From contig DAIDLB010000052.1 in the NCBI GenBank assembly GCA_027449725.1, forward strand, positions 1-6,238: a DNA stretch of 6,238 nucleotides. Reading direction: 5' to 3'. Origin of the DNA: Chlamydiota bacterium. GTDB taxonomy: Bacteria; Chlamydiota; Chlamydiia; Chlamydiales; SM23-39. The position numbers were made by a program, and so were the translations under genes. Each line of letters begins with the position of its first letter. Position 1 is the first letter of the stretch. This document shows, in pieces, positions 1 to 6,238 of the stretch. The notes beneath the pieces are model-generated. The model saw only the letters and a list, made by a program, of their open reading frames with translations. It was not told the origin of the DNA and ran no database searches.

Positions 1-60
1 AAGAGGAGACGCTTGTCTCAACCTGGTATCGATCTAGTAAACTAGTCGATCCTTGTCCTT
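1..60 (-). other. Start of the spacer downstream of 16S rRNA (partial)
   Basis: This is the transcribed spacer immediately 3' of the 16S gene; the window ends before any tRNA or 23S gene. It holds two inverted repeats. Positions 28-50 form a 9-bp stem (ATCGA/CTAG arms, one bulged T at 33, loop TAAA at 38-41). Positions 6-19 form a 5-bp stem, GAGAC-gctt-GTCTC. Bases 4-16 are also complementary to the 16S leader at 1664-1675, as expected for a pre-16S processing stem. No U-tract follows either hairpin on the minus strand, so neither looks like a terminator. That the operon continues into 23S rRNA is an inference. Confidence 0.7.
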
Positions 61-1608
<1,548 letters not shown>

Positions 1609-1632
1609 TTTATCTTGAAATATTTTTGATTT

Positions 1633-1646
1633 GTTGCGGGAGCAAC
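1633..1646 (-). other. Small hairpin in the 16S leader
   Basis: Perfect 5-bp inverted repeat with a 4-base loop (plus strand GTTGC-ggga-GCAAC), about 25 bases before the mature 16S 5' end. It would form in the leader part of the rRNA precursor. Such structures often accompany processing or antitermination signals, but no convincing boxA was found beside it. Seen in sequence; role inferred. Confidence 0.4.
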
Positions 1647-1663
1647 TTAACATCACTCCTCGC

Positions 1664-1675
1664 ACAAGCGTTCCT
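1664..1675 (-). other. Leader arm of a candidate pre-16S processing stem
   Basis: On the minus strand this segment reads AGGAACGCTTGT. It can pair with the trailer at 4-16 in 12 base pairs with one bulged base (position 8). The two arms flank the 16S gene about 56 bases outside each mature end. This is the arrangement of the leader-trailer duplex that RNase III cuts in bacterial rRNA precursors. The complementarity is direct observation; cleavage there is inferred. Confidence 0.5.
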
Positions 1676-1704
1676 TACTTACTCTTCTCTTCTTCCACTG
1701 TCAA
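1676..1704 (-). promoter_or_regulatory. Candidate rRNA promoter
   Basis: A perfect sigma70/sigma66-type -35 box, TTGACA, lies at 1704-1699 (minus strand), about 90 bases before the 16S 5' end. At the ideal 17-base spacing the -10 position (1681-1676) reads TAAGTA, a poor match to TATAAT. Chlamydial promoters are often loose at one box, so this is plausible but not firm. Position and orientation suit an rRNA promoter, although the leader would then be short. No other pair of boxes in 1609-1898 was better. Confidence 0.35.
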
Positions 1705-1744
1705 AATATGCTGCAACTGATTGAGTTTTCACTCTAGAGGTCGC

Positions 1745-1771
1745 GAGCAGTCTGGCTGCTCTTTTTCTTTT
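1745..1771 (+). terminator. Rightward intrinsic terminator upstream of the rRNA gene
   Basis: GAGCAG (1745-1750), loop TCTGG, CTGCTC (1756-1761), followed at once by TTTTTCTTTTG. This is a classic stem plus U-tract for plus-strand transcripts; read on the minus strand the tract becomes A-rich and precedes the hairpin. There is no plus-strand gene upstream to end, only the antisense side of 16S. It may stop stray antisense transcription or end a small unannotated RNA. Confidence 0.5.
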
Positions 1772-1814
1772 GTCGTCGCTGCGTCTCAAAAGAATAAGAA
1801 AAAGATAGCCAATC

Positions 1815-1830
1815 TGCGTGATTTTACGCA
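1815..1830 (-). terminator. Weak candidate terminator after the exported-protein gene
   Basis: TGCGT-gatttt-ACGCA, a 5-bp stem with a 6-base loop, lies about 70 bases downstream of the stop of the minus-strand gene at 1899-2372. The T-rich stretch that would serve it (minus strand CTTTTTCTTATTCTTTT) begins about 10 bases past the stem rather than directly after it, so function is doubtful. The remaining sequence between 1609 and 1898 holds no supportable gene. Confidence 0.25.
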
Positions 1831-1898
1831 AATATTTTCAAAAATCGGCTCAAAAACGCCCTTATTATTTTAGTCGAAACCATCGAAGCAGGAATGGG

Positions 1899-2372
1899 TT
1901 ATCGATGAAAATCGCTATTTTTTTCAATTTCGAAAGAATTGGCGAATTTGTCGAAAAGATGGGGGTCGTTGACCGGGTTTATGAGGCGGAGAACGTAGTG
2001 ATTCTCTCTGCTCTCCACATGGCGCTCTCTCACCCAATACCCTGGATGTTCCGGATCGGGATAGGCAAGCTCGCGCACCATTCCTTCGCCGTCGCCTATC
2101 TTCTTTTGCACGATCAGCGTAAATTCTCCTGAGCTTCCATAGGGAGTCGCAGCTATGAAATCCCCGTTTTTTCTTTGATAGACGGGATCGTCAGGGAATC
2201 GAACGAGGATCCGCTCTTCTCCAAATGACTTGGCAAAGACGACCCAGACGGAATGATCGTCTTCCTCTAGCTGGTGCGGCACGCGCTGCGGTCTGGGCAC
2301 ACTCACCCATCCCTGATCCGGAGGAATTGACGATAATAGTAAAGTCGCAAATAAAGTTTTAAATATAAACAA
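1899..2372 (-). CDS. Uncharacterised, probably exported protein
   Basis: A 157-residue protein I do not recognise. The N-terminus has a lysine at 5, then a short hydrophobic stretch (residues 6-16, LFATLLLSSIP), which looks like a Sec signal peptide; the rest is soluble, charged and probably beta-rich. The C-terminal segment around residues 138-150 (HLFDKFANSFEI) resembles the 'F..F..SF.I' ending seen in many small bacterial exported proteins. No catalytic motif is visible. The start is TTG at 2372: no in-frame ATG or GTG precedes it before the upstream TAA, and the first internal methionine is residue 98. An out-of-frame ATG at 2383 is not the start. The ribosome-binding site is weak (GGGTG). 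The gene lies upstream of, and codirectional with, the 16S gene. Existence is likely from length and signal peptide; function is unknown. Confidence 0.7.
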   Translation of the reverse strand: MFIFKTLFATLLLSSIPPDQGWVSVPRPQRVPHQLEEDDHSVWVVFAKSFGEERILVRFPDDPVYQRKNGDFIAATPYGSSGEFTLIVQKKIGDGEGMVRELAYPDPEHPGYWVRERHVESRENHYVLRLINPVNDPHLFDKFANSFEIEKNSDFHR

Positions 2373-2423
2373 AACACACCCATTTAAGACGTGTTAATTA
2401 TATTACACTTAAAACTAAATATC

Positions 2424-2440
2424 AACCTCTCTAAGAGGTT
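2424..2440. other. Perfect hairpin in the divergent intergenic region
   Basis: AACCTCT (2424-2430), loop CTA, AGAGGTT (2434-2440): a perfect 7-bp stem, followed on the plus strand by CTTTTGG. It lies between two genes that diverge from here, 95 bases before the start at 2536, so it does not sit at the end of either gene. It may be a 5'-leader structure or attenuator for the membrane-protein gene, or an operator. The surrounding 2373-2535 is AT-rich and should hold both promoters, but no convincing -35/-10 pair stood out. Confidence 0.4.
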
Positions 2441-2523
2441 CTTTTGGATCTCTGACTTAAAATTAAAATTTGTTGGCGCAATTTTTTCTTCTTTGATATT
2501 GCAGGAAATAGAGAACCTTTTTT

Positions 2524-2528
2524 AGGAG
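2524..2528 (+). promoter_or_regulatory. Strong ribosome-binding site
   Basis: AGGAG ends 7 bases before the ATG at 2536 and matches the CCTCC core of the 16S 3' end in this same window. It fixes the start of the downstream membrane-protein gene and is the clearest Shine-Dalgarno sequence in the region. Confidence 0.8.
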
Positions 2529-2535
2529 AGCCTCC

Positions 2536-2928
2536 ATGTGCAATTCGTGTATTTCCCTATTTTTAGCTAAGGTGATCGGCGTATTCATCTTCCTGATCAG
2601 CCTGGGGATGTTGGTACATCCGCAGCGCCACAAGAAGTTGATGGCCGATTTCTTGTCCACTCCCAGCCTGGTGAATTTTTCCGGAGCGGTAGGCATCATT
2701 TTGGGCTTGCTGATCCTGGGCTTCCATAACGCTTGGGTTTCAGACTGGTGCGTACTGATCACGCTCATCGGCTGGATCGTTCTGCTGCAAGGTATCTGGC
2801 GCATCTTCTTCCCAGACTCTTACACAAAAGCGATGAAAGACCTGATGAATAGCACCGGCTATTTAATCTGGTCTTGGGTATGGCTCTTGCTCGGCCTGTA
2901 CCTGATCTGGATCGGTTTCTATAGCTAA
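2536..2928 (+). CDS. Small four-helix integral membrane protein, function unknown
   Basis: A 130-residue, very hydrophobic protein with four probable transmembrane helices at about residues 8-28, 46-64, 69-91 and 107-128. The last is tryptophan-rich (IWSWVWLLLGLYLIW). Short polar links include a basic one after helix 1 (HPQRHKK, 28-34) and FPDSYTKAMKD (92-102) before helix 4. The N-terminus carries a CxxC pair, Cys2 and Cys5, just before helix 1, which could bind a metal or form a disulfide. I do not recognise a family; small unassigned membrane proteins of this shape are common in intracellular bacteria. It probably sits in the inner membrane. The start is well supported by AGGAG at 2524-2528. 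It appears monocistronic: divergent from the exported-protein gene and convergent with rtcB. Confidence 0.85.
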   Translation: MCNSCISLFLAKVIGVFIFLISLGMLVHPQRHKKLMADFLSTPSLVNFSGAVGIILGLLILGFHNAWVSDWCVLITLIGWIVLLQGIWRIFFPDSYTKAMKDLMNSTGYLIWSWVWLLLGLYLIWIGFYS

Positions 2929-2940
2929 GTTGCTCGATTT

Positions 2941-2963
2941 GGCAGCGGCCCGAGGCCGCTGCC
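2941..2963. terminator. Perfect GC-rich hairpin between convergent genes
   Basis: GGCAGCGGCC-cga-GGCCGCTGCC is an uninterrupted 10-bp stem with a 3-base loop. It lies 12 bases past the stop at 2926-2928 and its last base is the final base of the rtcB stop codon. It could serve both convergent transcripts. Neither strand has a U-tract after the stem, so it is not a textbook intrinsic terminator; it may act with Rho or protect mRNA 3' ends. Confidence 0.55.
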
Positions 2964-4372
2964 TATCCCTTGATGACAAGCGAGGGCTTGAGCCTCGCGA
3001 CGCGATCGGCGAGTTTCGCCTCTTCAACCGCCTCTACCACAGAGTTGACGTCCTTGTAGGCGTCGGGCATCTCTTCAGCAACAGTTCCCATCGATGAAGC
3101 GAGGACATGAACGCCTTGTTTCAGCATATGCGCTTTGAGATCTTTCCCTTTCCAGGACGCCATCGACTGAACGCGGCTCCTCGCCCTTCCGGCCCCGTGG
3201 CAAGAACTGCGCCAGGTTTTCGGATTGCCAAGACCTGCCAAGAGATAGCTTGCTCTTCCCATGTCTCCCGGCACAAGAACGGGCTGTCCGGTCTCCTTGA
3301 AAAGCGCCGTGAGCTCTTCAGCTCCTTTTCCAAAGGCCCTTGTCGCCCCTTTCCGATGGACGCAGAGGCGCCTTCCCTCGTGAACCTCGAATTTGGCGAT
3401 ATTGTGGCAGACGTCATAGAGGAGCCGCACTCTTTTAGGCGGGATGCGGCAGACCGACTGAAACGCGGCCCGAACGCCGGCGAGGATCTGCTGGCGGTTA
3501 TTGAACGCATAGTTTGCGGCCCCCGCCATCGCCTGAAAGTATTTTTTCCCCTCGGAGCTTTGGATCGGGGCCGAGACCAATTGCCGGTCTGGCAGCCCTT
3601 CCGCATGCCCCAGCTTTAAAAACTCTCCCAGCGTATCCTGGCAGATCTGATGACCGAATCCTCTCGACCCTGAGTGGATCAGGACGTAAGTCATCCCCTC
3701 CGCCACCCCCCATTCGGCAGCGGTTTTGGATAAAAAGATCCGATCGACGGCGCCGATCTCAACAAAGTGGTTTCCCGATCCAATGGAACCGAGCTGCTTT
3801 CGCCCTCGCTCCCTGGCTATCGAAGAGATCGCATTGAAATCAGCGCCTTCGATAAGACCGTGGCTCTCCATGTGTTCGAGATCTTCGGCAAATCCATATC
3901 CCTGTTCGATCGACCAACGAGCCCCCATCTCAATGATTTTCCGGTAATCGCTATCTGTTATCTCTTTTTCAGATTTCTGTCCTCTCCCAACCCCGGACGG
4001 CACCTGCTCGAAGATCTCTTTGAGAAGCGCCTGTTTCGTCTGCTCGGAAAAGCTCGCAAAAGGCTCCTCGAGAAGAGCGAGTCTCACCCCGCAGTTGATG
4101 TCGTAGCCGACGCCGCCCGGGCTGATGACGCCCGTCTCGGCGTCCATCGCCGCAACGCCGCCGATTGGAAAGCCGTAGCCCCAGTGAATGTCGGGCATGG
4201 CAATGCTATACCCCACAATTCCCGGCAAACAGGCGACGTTTCGCACCTGCTCGAGGGGCCTTTCAATTTCCCCCAGCAAATCGGGAGTTGCAATCACGAG
4301 TCCGGGGACGAGCATACGCCCCGATTTCGGCAGTTCATACGTTGCAGGCGCGATTTTTTTCAGCTCAGACAT
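2963..4372 (-). CDS. rtcB: RNA-splicing/repair ligase RtcB
   Basis: A 469-residue RtcB, close to the usual ~480. The family uses GTP and Mn2+ to join RNA 3'-phosphate or 2',3'-cyclic-phosphate ends to 5'-OH ends, in tRNA splicing and in repair of nuclease-cut RNA in the cytosol. Visible motifs in order: DIHWGYGFPIGG (61-72), GGVGYDINCGVR (86-97), GSGNHF (198-203), HSGSRG (233-238), YDVCHN (319-324), CVHRKGATRAF (337-347), PGDMGRASY (368-376), CHGAGR (391-396) and DAYKDV (437-442). By comparison with the Pyrococcus enzyme, Asp91, Cys94, His202, His233 and His323 should bind manganese, and His392 should carry the GMP. All appear intact. Start ATG at 4372, with GGGAG about 10 bases upstream on the minus strand. 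Its first 8 bases overlap the stop of the ThpR-archease gene (ATGTCTGA), suggesting translational coupling. A small gap is apparent just before CHGAGR relative to typical members. Confidence 0.97.
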   Translation of the reverse strand: MSELKKIAPATYELPKSGRMLVPGLVIATPDLLGEIERPLEQVRNVACLPGIVGYSIAMPDIHWGYGFPIGGVAAMDAETGVISPGGVGYDINCGVRLALLEEPFASFSEQTKQALLKEIFEQVPSGVGRGQKSEKEITDSDYRKIIEMGARWSIEQGYGFAEDLEHMESHGLIEGADFNAISSIARERGRKQLGSIGSGNHFVEIGAVDRIFLSKTAAEWGVAEGMTYVLIHSGSRGFGHQICQDTLGEFLKLGHAEGLPDRQLVSAPIQSSEGKKYFQAMAGAANYAFNNRQQILAGVRAAFQSVCRIPPKRVRLLYDVCHNIAKFEVHEGRRLCVHRKGATRAFGKGAEELTALFKETGQPVLVPGDMGRASYLLAGLGNPKTWRSSCHGAGRARSRVQSMASWKGKDLKAHMLKQGVHVLASSMGTVAEEMPDAYKDVNSVVEAVEEAKLADRVARLKPSLVIKG

Positions 4373-5144
4373 CGACGATCATCTCCCATTCCCAAATTCC
4401 ATCACGCCTTACGCTCACATCGCCATGATAGCTGACCGCCTTGAAAGGAGCGCCGCACTCGGCATCCGCTCTCGCGATGAGGCAATTGAGTCCCTCAATG
4501 AGCTCATCAAACTCGTGCGGATTTCGTTCGGCATCAAAAAAGGGCAAGAGAGGCGGGAACTGAAACGCAAGCGCTAGGCTTGCGTGCAGATGGAGGCTCT
4601 TCCAGTCCTCCCCCCGAACGGTAAACGCGATATCGGCGGTATGCTCTTTTTCTTCAAACGGAGGCAAAATCGGGTATTGCCAAAGCGATTCATACCTCGA
4701 AGACCCAAGCGACTTGTAGAGGTGAATATGTTGGAGATAGAGGGGCCGCAGGGAAAACGTTTGCCTCCACTCGGACAGGTCTTTTGGATCTCTTGCAAGA
4801 GTGACATGCGGCAAAAAGTCTTTTTCCGGCAGACAAAGCCAGGAGGCGAGTTTTCGCTGGAATTGGACAAACATCTCTCCGCCTTCAAAAAGGCGCACAT
4901 GCCACCCCGCTGTGCGCGGATGCTTTTCAGGAAGAAAAAGAGGCGCATCGAAACAGCCGGCAAGGCCTACCCGAAAACCCGGATCGGGAAAGTCGTGAAG
5001 GCGGCTCAGCAAAGATACCGGATCGACCTGTCCCAAAAACGCAAGGGTCATGTGGCGGTCTCTTTCGGAGAGGATTCTTCCTTTTGGGAATAAATCGGGC
5101 CAAGGACAAATTGTTTCGATTGCGAAAAACAGCATCTCTTCCAT
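4365..5144 (-). CDS. ThpR/LigT-type 2H phosphoesterase fused to an archease-like domain
   Basis: A 259-residue protein with two domains. Residues 1-160 look like a ThpR/LigT RNA 2',3'-cyclic phosphodiesterase (2'-5' RNA ligase): LFFAIE at the N-terminus and the two catalytic HxT motifs, HMTLAFLG (31-38) and HVTLAR (113-118), 82 residues apart as expected for the 2H fold. Residues 166-259 look like archease, the RtcB activator: EHTADIAFTVRG (167-178) with the conserved Asp171, an acidic helix EFDELIEGLNCLI (211-223), KAVSYHG (235-241) and an Asp-Val end (258-259). Archeases are usually about 140 residues; this domain is about 94, missing most of the segment between the helix and KAVSYH. The archease call is strengthened by the 8-base overlap with rtcB. 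ATG 5144 is the only conventional start after the upstream stop apart from Met4; no clear Shine-Dalgarno is seen. 2H assignment is firm; archease is likely by motif and context. Confidence 0.88.
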   Translation of the reverse strand: MEEMLFFAIETICPWPDLFPKGRILSERDRHMTLAFLGQVDPVSLLSRLHDFPDPGFRVGLAGCFDAPLFLPEKHPRTAGWHVRLFEGGEMFVQFQRKLASWLCLPEKDFLPHVTLARDPKDLSEWRQTFSLRPLYLQHIHLYKSLGSSRYESLWQYPILPPFEEKEHTADIAFTVRGEDWKSLHLHASLALAFQFPPLLPFFDAERNPHEFDELIEGLNCLIARADAECGAPFKAVSYHGDVSVRRDGIWEWEMIVDV

Positions 5145-5192
5145 GCAATCGATCGTAGCGCAAATTCCAAAAAACGGATAGATTCATCGCTC
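5145..5192. promoter_or_regulatory. Short divergent spacer between RNA-repair and thioesterase genes
   Basis: Only 48 bases separate the divergent starts at 5144 (minus) and 5193 (plus). Promoters for both directions must lie here or reach into the opposite coding region. No convincing -35/-10 pair was found. A weak GGA at 5176-5178 is the only Shine-Dalgarno-like element before the plus-strand start. CGATCG occurs at 5150-5155, too short to call an operator. Confidence 0.3.
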
Positions 5193-5621
5193 ATGAAGCC
5201 GATCTGGTTTGGACCTGTTACTCTCGAAGAGATCAATCTACGGGCAAGGCAAAGCCTTTCTGACCATCTTGCGATTGAGTTTGTCGCGATTGGGGACAAC
5301 ACTCTCTCCGCCTCCATGCCGGTTGATCCAACAACCATGCAGCCGATGGGAGTCCTTCATGGCGGCGCCACGTGCGCTTTAGCGGAGACAGTGGGGAGCG
5401 CCGCCGCCAACTACTGCGTCGACCAAAGTCTTTTTGTCTGCGTGGGGATGGAAATCAACGTCAATCACATCAAATCGGTGCGCGGCGGCCGAGTGATCGG
5501 CAAAGCTTCTCCCCTCCACCTCGGAAAAACGACCCAAGTCTGGGACATCCAGATCCGGACGGAGCAAGGGGTGCTTGTTGCTGTTTCCCGCTTAACCCTC
5601 GCCGTCTTGCAAAAGAAATGA
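5193..5621 (+). CDS. Hotdog-fold acyl-CoA thioesterase, YdiI/MenI type
   Basis: A 142-residue single hotdog domain, full length for the family. It aligns from memory along its whole length with E. coli YdiI (MenI), the 1,4-dihydroxy-2-naphthoyl-CoA hydrolase of menaquinone synthesis, and its paralogue EntH. Shared blocks are ITLE/VTLEE near the start, GDNTLSASMPVD (34-45), QPMGVLHGGATCALAE (50-65), the VGMEINVNHIKS block (84-95), GRV..G..PLHLGKTTQVW (99-117) and SRLTLAVL at the C-terminus. Glu65, following His56-Gly-Gly, is the expected catalytic residue. The likely reaction is hydrolysis of an aromatic or fatty acyl-CoA thioester in the cytosol. Substrate is not certain: known chlamydiae that make menaquinone are thought to use the futalosine route, which does not need MenI, so a proofreading or general thioesterase role is possible. 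The stop is followed 21 bases later by the Fic gene, probably in one operon. Confidence 0.9.
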   Translation: MKPIWFGPVTLEEINLRARQSLSDHLAIEFVAIGDNTLSASMPVDPTTMQPMGVLHGGATCALAETVGSAAANYCVDQSLFVCVGMEINVNHIKSVRGGRVIGKASPLHLGKTTQVWDIQIRTEQGVLVAVSRLTLAVLQKK

Positions 5622-5642
5622 ACGAACAACTACCTTTGTTTT

Positions 5643-6238
5643 ATGCAATATACCATTCCGCAGATGCCGCTCGCCTTTGAGTTGGAAACAAAGCGGGTCT
5701 TAAAAAAATTAGCCGCTGCCCACAGATCCTTGGCGGAGCTGAAAGGGGTCACAGAAATCATTCCAAACCAAGGTATTTTAATTAATACTTTGGCGCTTCA
5801 GGAAGCTAAAGAAAGTTCTGCGATCGAAAACATCATCACAACGCAAGACGATCTCTATCAAAGCGATTTTGCCGCAAAGAAGTTCAACAGCCTGGAAGCG
5901 AAAGAGGTCTATCATTACGCAGAAGCCTTGCATAGTGGTTTTGAACAGGTTAAAAGAAGCGGTTTGCTCACGAACAGTACCATTTTGGCTATACAACGCA
6001 CTTTGGTTTCCAATGATGCGGGATTTCGAAAACTTCCCGGCACAGAACTGATCAATGAAACGACAGGCGCGGTTGTTTATAGTCCGCCTCAAGACGAAGA
6101 GCAAATCAAGCTCCTTATGGCAAATCTTGAAAAATTCATGAACGACTCCGCCCTCAGCCCGGATGACCCGCTCATCAAAATGGCTGTGATCCATCACCAA
6201 TTCGAGAGCATTCATCCCTTCTATGACGGCAATGGAAG
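5643..6238 (+). CDS. Fic-family protein (probable AMP transferase), 3' end outside window
   Basis: The first 198 residues of a Fic-domain protein, cut by the window edge within the catalytic motif HPFYDGNG (191-198; the expected following Arg is outside). Fic enzymes usually transfer AMP from ATP to target hydroxyls. The N-terminal part (residues 1-100) matches the Fic_N type: TIPQMPL, IPNQGILINTLALQEAKESSAIEN, then a linker. SSAIEN (58-63) fits the inhibitory motif [S/T]xxxE[G/N], with Glu62 expected to block productive ATP binding, as in class II self-inhibited Fic proteins. The flap region before the motif is VYSPPQDEEQIKLLM (145-159). Start ATG 5643 was chosen because the IPQMPL segment matches where such proteins begin; no Shine-Dalgarno precedes it. 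It lies in the same frame as the thioesterase, separated by one stop and seven codons. Target unknown; it could be a host-directed effector or a regulator of a bacterial protein. Confidence 0.93.
   Translation, partial: MQYTIPQMPLAFELETKRVLKKLAAAHRSLAELKGVTEIIPNQGILINTLALQEAKESSAIENIITTQDDLYQSDFAAKKFNSLEAKEVYHYAEALHSGFEQVKRSGLLTNSTILAIQRTLVSNDAGFRKLPGTELINETTGAVVYSPPQDEEQIKLLMANLEKFMNDSALSPDDPLIKMAVIHHQFESIHPFYDGNG

Noticed and set aside
1818..2132. A 104-codon plus-strand open frame
   Set aside because: It overlaps the opposite-strand exported-protein gene, lacks a ribosome-binding site and has no recognisable domain.
2463..2804. A 113-codon minus-strand open frame
   Set aside because: It is antisense to the membrane-protein gene, which has a strong AGGAG site and four clear transmembrane helices.
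3180..3260. Possible frameshift in rtcB near the CHGAGR motif because the preceding segment looks short
   Set aside because: The frame is continuous and all downstream motifs (CHGAGR, DAYKDV, C-terminal PSLVIKG) are in frame; a two-residue length difference explains it.
3107..3619. A 170-codon plus-strand open frame and a 161-codon minus-strand frame over the same stretch
   Set aside because: Both are shadows of the C-terminal half of rtcB; the conserved YDVCHN, CVHRKG and CHGAGR motifs are in the rtcB frame.
3767..4435. A 222-codon plus-strand open frame
   Set aside because: It is antisense to rtcB and the 3' end of the fusion gene; its translation is rich in Arg, Ser and Pro with no motif, while the minus frame encodes an intact RtcB.
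4584..5093. A 169-codon plus-strand open frame
   Set aside because: It is antisense to the fusion gene; the composition is Lys/Arg-rich without motifs.
5778..6215. A 145-codon minus-strand open frame
   Set aside because: It is antisense to the Fic gene, whose frame carries SSAIEN and HPFYDGNG.

Overview
The window comes from a member of the order Chlamydiales, most likely an amoeba-associated ('environmental') lineage rather than Chlamydia itself. The evidence is the 16S rRNA gene on the minus strand. Both pan-Chlamydiales signature sites can be read in it: the complement of CGGCGTGGATGAGGCAT at 1553-1569, and TCAGTCCCAGTGTTGGC at 1280-1296. Its 5' end also has the chlamydial form GAGAATTTGATCTTGGTTCAG. 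The protein genes look fairly GC-rich for the phylum. Genus cannot be assigned by eye.

Layout. 1-60: start of the spacer downstream of 16S. 61-1608: complete 16S rRNA gene (minus). 1609-1898: leader/promoter region of the rRNA operon, with a perfect -35-like box, hairpins and a rightward intrinsic terminator. 1899-2372: uncharacterised, probably exported protein (minus, TTG start). 2373-2535: AT-rich divergent intergenic region with a hairpin. 2536-2928: four-helix membrane protein of unknown function (plus). 2941-2963: perfect hairpin between convergent genes. 2963-4372: RNA ligase rtcB (minus). 4365-5144: a two-domain protein (minus), an N-terminal 2H phosphoesterase/2'-5' RNA ligase (ThpR/LigT) joined to a short C-terminal archease-like domain, overlapping rtcB by 8 bases. 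5193-5621: YdiI/MenI-type hotdog acyl-CoA thioesterase (plus). 5643-end: Fic-family protein (plus), cut by the window edge just inside its catalytic motif.

The most notable content is the minus-strand pair at 2963-5144. RtcB joins RNA ends carrying a 2',3'-cyclic phosphate or 3'-phosphate to 5'-OH ends. Archease is the known RtcB activator, and ThpR/LigT-type 2H enzymes act on the same cyclic-phosphate ends. Two genes with an overlapping stop and start therefore appear to encode a compact RNA end-healing and sealing module, with the activator and the 2H enzyme in one polypeptide. The thioesterase and Fic genes form a separate, divergent unit. The exported and membrane proteins have no recognisable partners here.
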